Assembly (NCBI GenBank): GCA_023132135.1
Contig: JAGLYR010000249.1
Location: 1-19,984 of the forward strand
Source of the DNA: Candidatus Eiseniibacteriota bacterium
GTDB lineage: Bacteria; Arandabacterota; Arandabacteria; JAGLYR01
Reading direction: 5' to 3'
DNA: 19,984 bases
Under the pieces are notes generated by a model. It saw only the letters and a list, made by a program, of their open reading frames with translations, ran no database searches and was not told the origin of the DNA. Positions within the stretch are counted from its first letter, which is position 1. The number at the start of each line of letters is the position of its first letter. Position numbers and translations under genes: made by a program. Positions 1-8,500 of this stretch are shown here, in pieces.

Positions 1-98
1 TGAGCCCGTCGAAGGACCCAACACTGCCGTCTCCCAAAACCGTTCGGCCTGAGCCCGTCGAAGGACCCAACACTGCCGTCATCTATGAGCCCGCCCCC
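1..98. repeat. 49-bp tandem repeat (two units)
   Basis: Bases 1-31 and 50-80 are identical and start TGAGCCCGTCGAAGGACCCA; the spacing is exactly 49 bp. The first unit ends with CCCAAAACCGTTCGGCC leading into the second. The same unit, with the same 49-bp period, occurs at 18882-18954. The core CGTTCGTCCTGAG...GTCGAAGGAC contains the arms GTCCT/AGGAC, so each unit can fold as a small REP-like hairpin. A third unit begins at about 86 but degenerates at once. No Cas genes or unique spacers are present, so this is not a CRISPR array. Confidence 0.8.
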
Positions 99-181
99 GG
101 GCGAATCTCACCACAGCGGAGTATGTAAACCCAGAAAACCACGATTCATCTCCTCACCCGCCGCTCCGACAGATCCGTCGA

Positions 182-207
182 CCCTTCGACGGGCTCAGGG
201 CGAACGG
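182..207 (-). repeat. inverted copy of the REP-like core
   Basis: The plus strand reads CCTTCGACGGGCTCAGG followed by GCGAACGGA. This is the reverse complement of the core of the 49-bp repeat at 1-98 (CCGTTCG..CTGAGCCCGTCGAAGG). With the direct copies at 1-80 it forms an inverted pair about 100-180 bp apart. Confidence 0.7.
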
Positions 208-224
208 AGGGAGTAGCATTGCCC

Positions 225-272
225 GGGTCAGACCTTGCATGCGCGCGTGCAAGACCTGACCCCAAGACGCGC
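225..272. repeat. imperfect hairpin with TGCAAGACCTGACCCC motif
   Basis: GGGTCAGACCTTGCATGCG (225-243) pairs imperfectly with CGCGTGCAAGACCTGACCC (245-263), about 16 of 19 positions. The right arm and its extension (TGCAAGACCTGACCCCAAGA, then CGCGC) recur at 17072-17096 and, more diverged, at 19225-19250. From memory, motifs like this sit near REP-associated (Y1/RAYT) transposases in other genomes; no transposase gene is visible here. The rest of 1-343 holds no gene I can support. Confidence 0.5.
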
Positions 273-343
273 GCATCAGCTTCCGATCATGAACGAATCC
301 ATGAAGAAAGCCCGCCAGCATCAATCGCACTGCGGACTCCGGA

Positions 344-856
344 TCAATGCTCGGTCGTCAATCTCATCAGGTAGGTCCCCTTCACCTCGCGCCCCTCCCA
401 ATCCGCCCAGCTGTCCTGGCGTTCAAAGACAATCCGGACCGGCGTCGTCATCCCTTCAGATACTTCCACGCGAAGGATCTCCCTCTCGTTGGCCGGCATG
501 GGACCGAAAGCGCCGCTTCCCCGGGCAAAGGGAGAGAGGGTTTCGGCCTCTCCGGTCGATGACACCACGAGCGTATGAACACCGGGCCGGGCCGCAAACC
601 GGAACTTGCCCCTGCCGCTCTTGCTGTGGTACGCCGCGGTGGGAACTTCATCGGACCGAAGATCGCCGAGGTGAGTTCCTGTTCCCTCATGCAAGCTGAA
701 CACCAATGGGAATCCCGGATTCGACTGCCACGAGCACTCGATGTACCCCTTGGGCACGCCCCCGGGGAGGTTGTCGATGCACGTGGCGCAGCCGGTGGCG
801 AGAACCACCGCGCACAGCACAAGTATCGCGAGTTGGATGGGGACACGGGATGACAT
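344..856 (-). CDS. small secreted lipoprotein, function unknown
   Basis: This encodes a 170-residue protein of no recognised family. I chose the ATG at 856 because AAGGAGGA lies 4 nt upstream of it and because the protein then begins with a clean signal peptide (MSSRVPIQLAILVLCAVVLA). The ORF is open further upstream, but that adds a charged segment without a ribosome-binding site. A lipobox ending ATGC puts the lipidated cysteine at about residue 23, so the mature protein should be membrane-anchored outside the cytoplasm. The mature part has alternating hydrophobic stretches (GKFRFAARPGVHTLVVSS, then ILRVEVSEGMTTPVRIVFE), consistent with a small beta-sandwich. It lies 101 bp downstream of the ComM-like gene on the same strand and may be read with it. 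The lipobox followed by GVPKG resembles GVPRG in the S41 lipoprotein at 17133-18578; I would not infer homology from that alone. Confidence 0.75.
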   Translation of the reverse strand: MSSRVPIQLAILVLCAVVLATGCATCIDNLPGGVPKGYIECSWQSNPGFPLVFSLHEGTGTHLGDLRSDEVPTAAYHSKSGRGKFRFAARPGVHTLVVSSTGEAETLSPFARGSGAFGPMPANEREILRVEVSEGMTTPVRIVFERQDSWADWEGREVKGTYLMRLTTEH

Positions 857-890
857 TGAATCCTCCTTGCGGTGTTCCATACAACCCATC

Positions 891-911
891 GACCTCTCGG
901 CGGACGAGGTC
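891..911. repeat. short inverted repeat upstream of the lipoprotein gene
   Basis: GACCTC (891-896) and GAGGTC (906-911) are perfect 6-bp arms around a 9-nt loop, 35 bp upstream of the lipoprotein start at 856 on the minus strand. It could be a leader hairpin or an operator. No convincing promoter is visible between 857 and 957. Confidence 0.3.
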
Positions 912-957
912 CATCAGAAAAACACCCAACTTGCATTTCTAGCCTGAGCAGATCCGT

Positions 958-2490
958 TCATAGCCACAACTTCCTGTCCAAGCTACGATATTGAATCGCC
1001 TCCGAGATGTGGCTCGACTTCACATCCTCCGAACCCTCCAGATCAGCGATCGTCCGGGACACCTTGAGAATCCGGTCGTAAGCCCGGGCCGAGAGACCCA
1101 GCTGGGAGATAGCCATCTTGATCAGCCCCGCCCCCTCGGAATCGGGCAGGCACCACGCCCGGATGTCCCGCGGCAGCATCATCGCGTTGGAAAAAATCCG
1201 CCTCCGCCGCTCGAACCTCCCGGCCTGGATGCCACGGGCCTGAACCACCCGCGCCCGCACGTCCGTGGATTTTTCCCCTGTCTCCCGGCTGGCCAACTCC
1301 TGGTAGGTGACAGAGGGCACCTCGATGTGGATGTCGATTCGGTCGAGAAGGGGACCCGAGATCTTGGACAGGTAGCGTTCGACCTCCACCGAGGAACACG
1401 TGCACTGATTCTTGCGGTCCGTACGGTATCCGCAGGGGCAGGGATTCATTGCGGCCGCGAGCATGAACCCTGAGGGGAAGTCCAGGGAAATGGCCGCGCG
1501 GGAGATGGTGACGGAACCATCCTCGAGCGGCTGCCGCAGAACTTCCAGAACGTTCTTCCGGAACTCGGGCAGCTCGTCCAGGAAGAGGACTCCCCGGTGG
1601 GCAAGGCTCACTTCTCCGGGACGGGGGTAGCGCCCGCCTCCGATGAGACCTGCGTCGCTGATGGTGTGATGCGGTGAGCGGAAGGGACGCTCCAGGACAA
1701 GGGCCGTGCCGTTCGGCAAAAGGCCGGCCACCGAGTGGATCTTGGTGGTCTCCAGCGCTTCCTCCAGGGTGAGCGGCGGGAGAATCGTCGGGAGACGCCT
1801 GGCCAGCATGGTCTTGCCCGACCCCGGTGGACCTATGAGCAAGATGTTATGCCCGCCGGCGGCCGCCACCTCCAGAGCGCGCTTGGCATGCTCCTGTCCA
1901 CGGACCTCGGCGAAGTCCAGGTCGTCGTTGCCTCCCTCCGGCTCTTCGGCCAGAACGGTCCGGTGAGGCTTGAACGCGCCGGGATTCTTGATGACGGATG
2001 CGGCGTCGCAGAGTGTGGCTACGGGATACACGTCGATCTTCTGGATGACCCCGGCCTCCCTGGCGTTCGGTTCGGGAACGATGAGGTTGCGGATCCCCCG
2101 GCTGGCCGCCTCCAGGGCCATTGGCAGAACCCCGCGCACGGAACGGACGCATCCGTCCAGGGACAGCTCCCCAAGAACCAGTGTGTCGGCCAGCGCGCCG
2201 GTCTCAATCTGTTCCGTGGCAGCCAGGACGCCCAGGGCTATGGGGAGATCGAAGGCCGCTCCTTCCTTTTTCATATCCGCGGGTGCGAGATTGACCGTGA
2301 CCCGCTTGGCAGGGAACATGTAACCGCTGTTCTTGATGGCAGGAAAAACCCGGTCCCGGGATTCCCTTACCGCTTCGGTGGGCAGCCCGACCGTGGCGTA
2401 TGACGGCAGTCCGGATCCGAGATCGATCTCAACTTCGACGATGAAGGCGTCGACGCCCAACACCGCACAACTCAAAACCTTTGCAAGCAC
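958..2490 (-). CDS. comM: YifB/ComM-family Mg-chelatase-like AAA+ ATPase
   Basis: This 510-residue protein has the length and order typical of the family. The N-terminal domain begins VLAKVLSCAVLGVDAFIVEV and contains PSYATVGLP, VRESRDRV and VNLAPADMKKEG. Next come Walker A GPPGSGKT (about 220-227), Walker B VLFLDE (about 301-306) and the NPCPCGY...CTC cysteine cluster (351, 353, 363, 365). A GPLLDRIDIHIEVP stretch and the C-terminal helical domain (ISQLGLSARAYDRILKVSRT) follow. Characterised ComM is a hexameric helicase that promotes branch migration during natural transformation; in most lineages the family's role is untested. The frame is open to 2520 (another GTG), but I chose GTG 2490 because relatives start at this point and AAGGGATGGG precedes it. 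Upstream lie a heptad array and a promoter/hairpin module shared with the S41 gene. Confidence 0.93.
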   Translation of the reverse strand: MLAKVLSCAVLGVDAFIVEVEIDLGSGLPSYATVGLPTEAVRESRDRVFPAIKNSGYMFPAKRVTVNLAPADMKKEGAAFDLPIALGVLAATEQIETGALADTLVLGELSLDGCVRSVRGVLPMALEAASRGIRNLIVPEPNAREAGVIQKIDVYPVATLCDAASVIKNPGAFKPHRTVLAEEPEGGNDDLDFAEVRGQEHAKRALEVAAAGGHNILLIGPPGSGKTMLARRLPTILPPLTLEEALETTKIHSVAGLLPNGTALVLERPFRSPHHTISDAGLIGGGRYPRPGEVSLAHRGVLFLDELPEFRKNVLEVLRQPLEDGSVTISRAAISLDFPSGFMLAAAMNPCPCGYRTDRKNQCTCSSVEVERYLSKISGPLLDRIDIHIEVPSVTYQELASRETGEKSTDVRARVVQARGIQAGRFERRRRIFSNAMMLPRDIRAWCLPDSEGAGLIKMAISQLGLSARAYDRILKVSRTIADLEGSEDVKSSHISEAIQYRSLDRKLWL

Positions 2491-2521
2491 CTCGTCCCAT
2501 CCCTTCCCCCCACTTGTCACT

Positions 2522-2584
2522 TGTGCTGCGTGCTACGTACTACGTGCTATGTGCTATGTGCTTCGTGCTCCGTGCTCCGTACAA
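2522..2584. repeat. 7-bp tandem repeat array (about 9 units)
   Basis: Nine heptads fit CGTGCTN with drift: TGTGCTG, CGTGCTA, CGTACTA, CGTGCTA, TGTGCTA, TGTGCTT, CGTGCTC, CGTGCTC, CGTACAA. The array lies immediately upstream of the ComM-like coding region, inside its predicted leader. A five-unit version at 3636-3670 shares not only the heptads but also the flank (AAGGA...CATTGGAG). The period is not a multiple of three, which argues against a coding repeat. Confidence 0.75.
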
Positions 2585-2664
2585 GGAAAAAGGCATTGGA
2601 GGTCCCCGGACCTTCCTCTCCTACCTTCTCCCCTTTTCCTGCTCTCCAGCTCTCGCCTTGTCGC

Positions 2665-2689
2665 GAAAAAAAGCGGGGTTCCCCCCACT
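2665..2689 (-). terminator. hairpin with GGAA loop and T tract at the start of the comM leader
   Basis: On the minus strand AGTGGGG-GGAA-CCCCGCT is followed by six more T residues. The stem has 7 pairs with one U-G pair (2687/2674), which is C-G in the copy at 18685-18702. GGAA is a GNRA-type loop. It looks like an intrinsic terminator or attenuator, but it starts only about 3 nt after the predicted transcription start, which is unusually early; a 5' stabilising stem-loop is an alternative. Confidence 0.5.
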
Positions 2690-2698
2690 CCAGAGATA

Positions 2699-2727
2699 AC
2701 CCTACGGCGGTCCGCCGCCAATGTCAA
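2699..2727 (-). promoter_or_regulatory. sigma-70-like promoter with palindromic spacer, facing comM
   Basis: On the minus strand the -35 is TTGACA (2727-2722) and the -10 is TAGGGT (2704-2699), 17 bp apart. The spacer contains CGGCGG-A-CCGCCG, a perfect inverted repeat. The predicted start is near 2692, giving a leader of about 200 nt to the chosen start codon of the ComM-like gene. Confidence 0.7.
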
Positions 2728-2801
2728 CACCGTTGTTGCTGACTGATGCCCCAGTCTTTGCCGAGTTTTGCCTGTCTCGACATTTGCGCGTGAATCCGTG
2801 C

Positions 2802-2830
2802 TTGAGCGGAACCCCGATATCTGATATAAT
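2802..2830 (+). promoter_or_regulatory. sigma-70-like extended -10 promoter for the surface-protein genes
   Basis: TTGAGC (2802-2807) and TATAAT (2825-2830) are separated by 17 bp, and TGA just before the -10 gives the extended TGn form. This is the best plus-strand promoter match I found upstream of the run of genes starting at 3047. It is back to back with the comM promoter, the two -35 hexamers being about 75 bp apart. Confidence 0.7.
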
Positions 2831-3046
2831 GTGCAATGTTCCAGCCTATGATCATCACTCAGGCTGCACGCCAGACAGCTCCGATACATCACCACGCAGC
2901 CTTTTTCTTCTTGCCGCGAGGAGACCTATGCAGCCCCTACCTCGCACACGCCTGCAGCGGTACCGGACCATCCTATTTCCCTCCGCCTGTAACAGATACC
3001 CGTGGAAGACAACGTCGCATGATTTGTCGGTCTCCAGGGAGGTGGC
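2831..3046 (+). other. long untranslated leader, no gene recognised
   Basis: About 210 nt separate the predicted start (near 2837) from the first coding start at 3047. I see no riboswitch-like pattern, strong hairpin or credible small ORF. The ATG at 2836 opens a frame that runs out of phase into the gene at 3047 and looks like a shadow. The clear feature is the AGGGAGGT ribosome-binding site at 3036-3043. Confidence 0.5.
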
Positions 3047-3634
3047 ATGATGTCTACCCTCAAGTTCCTTCTGGTGTGTCTGGTGATCCTTGCGTCTGTC
3101 CTCGTAGGGCGCGCCGGCCCCATAGTTGCACAAGAAGCGGACGATCCACCCAAACAATCGTCCTACAGGGTCACGTCAGCTGTCATGGGTTCCGCTGGAG
3201 CTCCTGGCGCAAGTGCCAGCTATCAGATCCAGGGTACGATGGGCCAGTCGACTCCCATCGGGATAGGGTCGGCGGCGGACTTGATCCTCTACGCCGGATT
3301 CTGGGGAAAGTTCTGGTCGATGATGTCCTCGGTGAACCACTTCTTCCCCGAGAACTACGAGAACCTGCTGTTCCAGAACTTCCCTAATCCGTTCAACCCC
3401 ACCACCACGCTCAACTACACCGTGGCCCAGGAAAGTCCGGTTGAGATCACGATCTACAACGTCCAGGGCCAGAGGGTTCGGACGCTGGTTCGGGACACCC
3501 GCATGCCCGGGCGATACTTCGCCGTCTGGGATGGCACCAACGACGGCGGCCAACCCGTGGCGACCGGGATGTATTTCTATCGAATGAAGGTTGGGAAATA
3601 CACGTCGGTGAAGAAGATGTTGATGTTGAAGTAA
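3047..3634 (+). CDS. small secreted protein with FlgD-Ig / T9SS-like sorting tail
   Basis: This encodes a 195-residue exported protein. AGGGAGGT sits 4 nt before the ATG at 3047; ATG 3050 is an equally possible start. Residues 1 to about 29 form a signal peptide (LKFLLVCLVILASVLVG...IVAQ). Residues about 38-87 (SYRVTSAVMGSAGAPGASAS...GQSTPIG...LILYAGFW) resemble a short module I know from FCB-type genomes, where it often precedes a sorting tail. Residues about 108-195 form the tail: NFPNPFNPTTTLNYTV, EITIYNVQGQRVRTLV, FAVWDGTNDGGQPVATGMYFYRM, ending KKMLMLK. Such tails direct or anchor proteins at the cell surface in organisms with type IX secretion; whether this host has that system cannot be seen. 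It is the first of five same-strand genes and has almost no passenger domain, so its role is unknown. Confidence 0.85.
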   Translation: MMSTLKFLLVCLVILASVLVGRAGPIVAQEADDPPKQSSYRVTSAVMGSAGAPGASASYQIQGTMGQSTPIGIGSAADLILYAGFWGKFWSMMSSVNHFFPENYENLLFQNFPNPFNPTTTLNYTVAQESPVEITIYNVQGQRVRTLVRDTRMPGRYFAVWDGTNDGGQPVATGMYFYRMKVGKYTSVKKMLMLK

Positions 3635-3635
3635 C

Positions 3636-3670
3636 CGTACTCCGTGCTTCGTGCTCCGTGCTCCGTGCTA
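3636..3670. repeat. 7-bp tandem repeat array (5 units)
   Basis: CGTACTC, CGTGCTT, CGTGCTC, CGTGCTC and CGTGCTA run consecutively, starting one base after the stop codon at 3634. The heptads and the following AAGGAGAA...GCATTGGAG match the end of the array at 2522-2584, so the two are copies of one element with different unit numbers. Confidence 0.75.
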
Positions 3671-3722
3671 AGGAGAACAGCATTGGAGTGAAGCCCGCTG
3701 AGAGCAACAGGAGGCTAGTGAC

Positions 3723-5543
3723 ATGAAACGCATCGCGACGATCTTCCTGGGTTTGATCATTGCAGGGGTGCTCTTCTCTCCCACCGCGGCTGAGGTCCCC
3801 CGCCTGATCAACTACCAGGGAATCCTCACCGATAGCAACGGCCAACCCATCGACGAGCCAAAGGATCTCACCTTCACGATCTATCCGGACAGCGCGCAAG
3901 GATCTGTTGCTATCTGGACCGAGGAGCACGCGCTGGTTCCTGTCAACGAGGGACTGTTCAACGTCATCCTGGGCGGCATCGAGGCAATCCCGGACAGCGT
4001 GTTCGAAAGCGCCGATCGCTGGATGGGCATTACAGTCGATAGCGATCCGGAGATTGCCCCGCGAATGCAGATCACATCCGTGCCGTGGGCCTTCGAATCC
4101 ACCCTCGCGGATTCCTCCCGCAAGAGCGATTGGTTCGGTCTTGGAAACATACCGGATGGCTTCGCAGATGGAATAGACAATCAAGGCGGTGCCGCAGGCG
4201 GAGGCTGGTTTGATGACAGTACCGTCGTACGACTGGAGGACCCTGCTGATTCGGTGGGTATTGGCACCGCAATGCCAACAGAGAAGTTCCAGGTAGTCGG
4301 CAGCGCACTCATCGACAGCCTTTTGGTCAAACACATCGGGGCCATCCGGCACGCGGCCCAGTTTCCGGGCGAATTCGCCAGCGACAGGATCGCTGCAGCC
4401 ATAGCGGATCTGCCGGCCGAGGGCGGGGTCGTGGATGCCACCGGACTGGCCGGATCTCAGACACTGGCCACCAACGTCTTTGCGGATGCGGGCAACAAGA
4501 GTGTCACTCTCATTCTGGGGCCCGCAACATATGACGTCCAGGCAGGGCAGAAATACACCGGCTCGGGGGGTGTGAACATCATCGGCCAGGGCTATGGCAA
4601 CACTGTGCTGGTTGCCGCCTCGAGCATGGACATGATCACCATTCTCCCACCCACCTGGGGACCCAGAGCCCACATCGCGGACCTGGGTATCAACATCGGA
4701 TCTACAAACAGCACGGCCATATTCCTGGAAGGGAGTGTCAACCACGTCGTTGAGCGTGTCTTCTTCACCTGCAACACCGGCTCCACCGTCCCTGTAATCA
4801 AGAACATTGCCTACAGCGTCCACATTCACGACTGCACGTTCGTCAACGGCGGCCGCGTGATCGAGTTCTGGTCCCAGAGCGGCTTTGTCGATCACTGTCG
4901 CTTTAACAACTGCGATGTGAGTGTGTGGGTTCGAACGAACTGCATCTCCGTCACCAACTGTCTATTCGGCGAGCCGATGGGGCGCCATGCGTTCTTTATT
5001 GACGGAGCAGGATACAACTGCACTTTCGCCCGCAATCGTTGTGAAGGTGGTGTCGCCGAGTACGTCAAGATTGTGGGAGACGCCGCCTGGTATCCCGTAC
5101 GTTCTCTGACGATCCGAGAGAACTACTTCACGCAAATGAACACACCCGCCATTGACGGCATCTATCTGAAGAACGTCGCCGGTGTCTCGATCGAGAGCAA
5201 CTGGTTTGCAGAGGGGTTTCCCGGCACCGGCGCCAGTTGCGTTGTGTTTGATGGAGATGTGTCTGATGTGGTCCTCTCCGCCAATACCACCAACACGGAT
5301 GCCACGATGCCCGGCTATGAGGACGTTCCCCTGGCGGTGAACAATGTAACCGTCACGCAGTCCAGCCTGCCCGGCGCGTTCGGGGGTGACCTGACTGTGG
5401 GCGGACAAATCTCAGTCTCAAACTTGATTAATCTCGCGCCGACATTGCCCCCCGATGATCCGGTCGAGGGTGATGTCTACATGGACGAGACCACCCACAA
5501 GTTGATGGTCTTTGACGGGACTACATGGCAGGGATGTTGGTAG
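3723..5543 (+). CDS. secreted right-handed beta-helix protein (cassette copy 1)
   Basis: This encodes a 606-residue exported protein. AGGAGG lies 8 nt before the ATG. Residues 1-23 are a signal peptide ending SPTAA. Residues 24-124 form a conserved domain (VPRLINYQGIL, WTEEH, NEGLFNVILGG, PRMQITSVPWAF). VGIGTAMPTEKFQVVG (178-193) resembles the GIGTTxPxxKLxVxG motif of phage-tail-like fibres. AAQFPG...IAAAIADLPAEGGVVDATG (211-241) matches the start of pectate-lyase-3/beta-helix folds, and residues to about 520 have the short-strand, N-rich pattern of a parallel beta-helix. The end (EGDVYMDETTHKLMVFDGTTW, then QGCW) recalls fibre tips. It has no sorting tail. Its stop is 30 nt before the propeller gene, suggesting joint translation. 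It may be a trimeric surface spike or a polysaccharide-binding protein; no catalytic residues can be assigned. Confidence 0.88.
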   Translation: MKRIATIFLGLIIAGVLFSPTAAEVPRLINYQGILTDSNGQPIDEPKDLTFTIYPDSAQGSVAIWTEEHALVPVNEGLFNVILGGIEAIPDSVFESADRWMGITVDSDPEIAPRMQITSVPWAFESTLADSSRKSDWFGLGNIPDGFADGIDNQGGAAGGGWFDDSTVVRLEDPADSVGIGTAMPTEKFQVVGSALIDSLLVKHIGAIRHAAQFPGEFASDRIAAAIADLPAEGGVVDATGLAGSQTLATNVFADAGNKSVTLILGPATYDVQAGQKYTGSGGVNIIGQGYGNTVLVAASSMDMITILPPTWGPRAHIADLGINIGSTNSTAIFLEGSVNHVVERVFFTCNTGSTVPVIKNIAYSVHIHDCTFVNGGRVIEFWSQSGFVDHCRFNNCDVSVWVRTNCISVTNCLFGEPMGRHAFFIDGAGYNCTFARNRCEGGVAEYVKIVGDAAWYPVRSLTIRENYFTQMNTPAIDGIYLKNVAGVSIESNWFAEGFPGTGASCVVFDGDVSDVVLSANTTNTDATMPGYEDVPLAVNNVTVTQSSLPGAFGGDLTVGGQISVSNLINLAPTLPPDDPVEGDVYMDETTHKLMVFDGTTWQGCW

Positions 5544-5573
5544 TCGAGCGGAGCGTTTTGAGTGGAGGATACG

Positions 5574-8500
5574 ATGAAACTGCGAAACTTGGTGATCAGC
5601 CTTCCGATTCTGGCTGCCGTGATGTTCATTTCGCTCACGGCTGAGGCCGGAGTCGAAACTAGCGTTGAGACATTCGAGAACTTCTTCCAGATGAATGGCG
5701 ATTCGACGACTGCTTGGTGGGATACAACCGGGGCAGGGCAACTCACCCTGCCACCCTTTCAGCTAGTTTCGGTAGATACTTCCCACGTACCGGGGCACTC
5801 GGTTGGTGTTATGGTCTCCGGTGACTACGCCTTTGTCGCTGCTGGAGACTCGGGCCTTCAGGTAGTGGATGTCACTCACCCGGACAACCTAGTTCTTGTT
5901 GGCGGCTGTGATACACCTGGAAACGCATACGCAGTTGCCGTCGCCGGGAATTATGCTTATGTCGCTGATGGCACAGCGGGCTTACGCGTTATGGACATCA
6001 GTGATCCCGAGAACCCGACCGACGTGGCGAGCGAGTATCCGCCATTCGACGCACGTGGAATAGCCATCGCCGGGAACTATGCTTACATCGCGGACGGAAT
6101 CCTCGGGATGTTCGTAATCAACGTTGCCGATCCGTTGAATCCTGCGGTTGGCCCAAGTTACGGGTGCGGCGCGACCAACGCGGTTGCGGTCGAAGGGAAC
6201 TCGGCGTATCTGGGCTGCTCGTCCGGCGGTTTCCATGTGGTCGACATCAGCAACCCCATGTCTCCCACGCAAATAGCCACATCCCCGATCTGGATTGGCA
6301 CCGCATATGGCATAGCCGTAGCAGGTAACTACGCTTTTGTGGCCAACGGCTGGGACGGGTTGTTTGTTGTAGACATAGATGTTGACTCTCCTCAGTTCAC
6401 GTGGCCAGTCGGGGGATGCTTGACGAACGGCGATGCCCGCGGCGTGACGCTCGCGGGAGATTGGGCCTATGTCGGGGATTCCAGCGGCGGCTTGACTGTC
6501 GTAGACATCAGCGACCCTGTGAATGCTGTTGTTGCCGGCCCGGCGCTCGCCACGCCAGGGCAGGCCGTTTCCACGGCCGTTTCCGGCGAGCATGCCTACG
6601 TCGCATGCGTTGGTGGAGGACTGGTCGCTGTGGACATTGCCGAGCCGATGTCGCCGCCCCTCCTCGTTGCCCAACACGCCACGCTCGGCAAACCCACTTC
6701 TGTCACCACCGACGGGAATTACGCATACGTGACCGACGGTGATCTCGTAGTATTCGACATCGAGAACCCGTGGGATCCGGAACCTGTCGATACGTTGGTT
6801 ACCCCGGGCGACACCTGGGATGTCAAGATCGCCGGTGACATCGCGTATGTGGCCGACGGTGAGCCCCATCTGCTGGCCGTTGACATCACAGACCCTAGGG
6901 ATTGCGTCTGGGAGGGTTTCTGGGGCACACCTGAGGAACCGGGCGACATTGTCGTCTCTGGTGACTATGCCTACGTCGCAGACGGTGGTAGGGGACTTGT
7001 TATCTTGGACGTAAGTGTTCCGGCCGCTCCGGACTCTGTCTACAGGTTCCACTTTGGTGGGGGTGGCATAGCGAAGGGACTGGCGATTCGGGGAGACTAC
7101 TGCTACGTCGCGGACAACACACTCGGGCTCCGCGTCGTGGACATTAGCAACCCTCTGTTGCCGGTGCTGGAATCCACGACAGATACTCCAGGGACGGCTC
7201 TGGCTGTGGCCGTGGATAGCACTGGAACGCGCGCGCTTGTGGCGGATGGGGACGAGGGTGTTCAAGTTCTCGACGTGACGGATGTATCCGATCCCTCCTT
7301 CCTATGGGGTTATCAAACCCCGGGCAAAGCCTGGGACGTCGAGATCTCCGGTAACGTGGCCGTCGTCGCCGACGGCGACCCAGGAGTTCTTCTGATCGAC
7401 TTCAGCGATCCGCTGCTCGGGACCCGAGATACAGATGGTGATGCATGGAATGTTGTGCTGGACGGGGACTACGCATATGTGGCGGACGCCACGGCGGGCT
7501 TCCATGTGATCGACGTCAGCGATCCCCAGGCGCCCGGATCTCCCATCATTCTCGCCGGCACGGTCTCAGACATCGCCGTCGAGGGGTCATACGCATACGC
7601 ATCATGCCTCGACGGGCTCTGGTCTGTCGACGTTACAGACCCCACGATTCCAGACAGCGCCGGCTACGTTCCTCTGAGCGGCATAGCTCTCGCGGTCGAC
7701 GTCTCGGGCGTACACGCTTACGTAGCCGCCGGTGAATTCGGAGTGCAGGTGGTTGATGTGACAGACCCCGAGAACATGTCTCTCATGGACTCTCTCGATA
7801 CGTACGGAAACGCCCAGGACATTGTTGTTGAGGGGAACATTGCCTGCGTAGCAGGGGGGACCTTCGGGCTTCAACTCATCGATGTCAGCAACCCGGATAG
7901 CCTGGTTCTGCGTGGCACATACGATACACCCGGCCTGGCTCGGGGCGTGGCAGTATCGGGAGATTATGCCTATGTCGCGGACGGCACATCCGGACTTCTG
8001 GTCATCGACGTCAGTAATCCCGGCAGTCCCAAATGGAAGGGCCAGTACAACACTCCCGGGTCCGCAATGGGGGTCGATATTGTGGGCGATGTCGCCTTTG
8101 TAGCTGATTCGGCTTCAGTAGTTGCGCTGGACGTGTCAACTCCCGCCACGCCTGTTCTGCTGGGAAGCCGGGGCACGCTTGGAACAGCAAGAGGGATTGC
8201 GGCGGTCGACAGTATCGCCTTCGTGGCCGATGGAGACAGTGGGCTGCAGGTCGTCGTCAACAGGGACCCCGTGCTGGCGACATTCGATCCAAACAGCGCC
8301 CACCCCGACTACCATGGCACTTCATACTGCGTGAAGGTGGTCGGCGACTCCGTCTTTCTGGCCGACGGTCCAAGCGGAGTCCACCTCATCGACATCACCG
8401 ATCCCGCGAGCCCACAGCACCGGGTCAGGTACCGGCACTGTGGAGTCCTGGGCGCCCGCCGTCTGGATGTAGTCGGCGACATGATATATATCGCCACGCA

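Larger units (their letters stand above)
2624..2740 (-). repeat. promoter/hairpin leader module, copy 1
   Basis: About 117 bp here matches 18639-18753 closely, with scattered substitutions and small indels. Read on the minus strand it contains 13 shared bases (AGCAACAACGGTG), a -35, a palindromic spacer, a -10, a hairpin with a T tract, CGCGACAAGGC, and a purine-rich tract ending GGGGAGAAGG. Both copies lie upstream of, and point toward, a minus-strand gene (comM here, the S41 lipoprotein there). Confidence 0.75.

Noticed and set aside
1-98. Possible CRISPR array
   Set aside because: There are only two 49-bp contiguous units without unique spacers, and no cas genes are nearby.
235-947. Several plus-strand frames (235-699, 575-853, 706-942)
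   Set aside because: They lie antisense to the lipoprotein gene, which has a strong ribosome-binding site and a proper signal peptide; these frames have neither.
2554-2895. 113-residue minus-strand frame upstream of comM
   Set aside because: It is made of the translated promoter/hairpin module and repeats; the same sequence translates similarly at 18639-18753 (TTVLTLAADRRR, GGTPLFFATR), which shows it is repeat DNA rather than a protein.
3447-4895. 482-residue open frame on the minus strand
   Set aside because: It lies opposite two well-supported plus-strand genes, shows no family motif or ribosome-binding site, and includes a low-complexity stretch (STEHEARST) that is just the heptad array translated.
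5982-7265. 427-residue open frame on the minus strand, inside the first propeller gene
   Set aside because: Its repeated pattern (DVGI, RRVxDV) is the complement of the periodic LVIVD codons; other long antisense frames at 8322-8852, 13717-14592 and 14818-15543 have the same cause.
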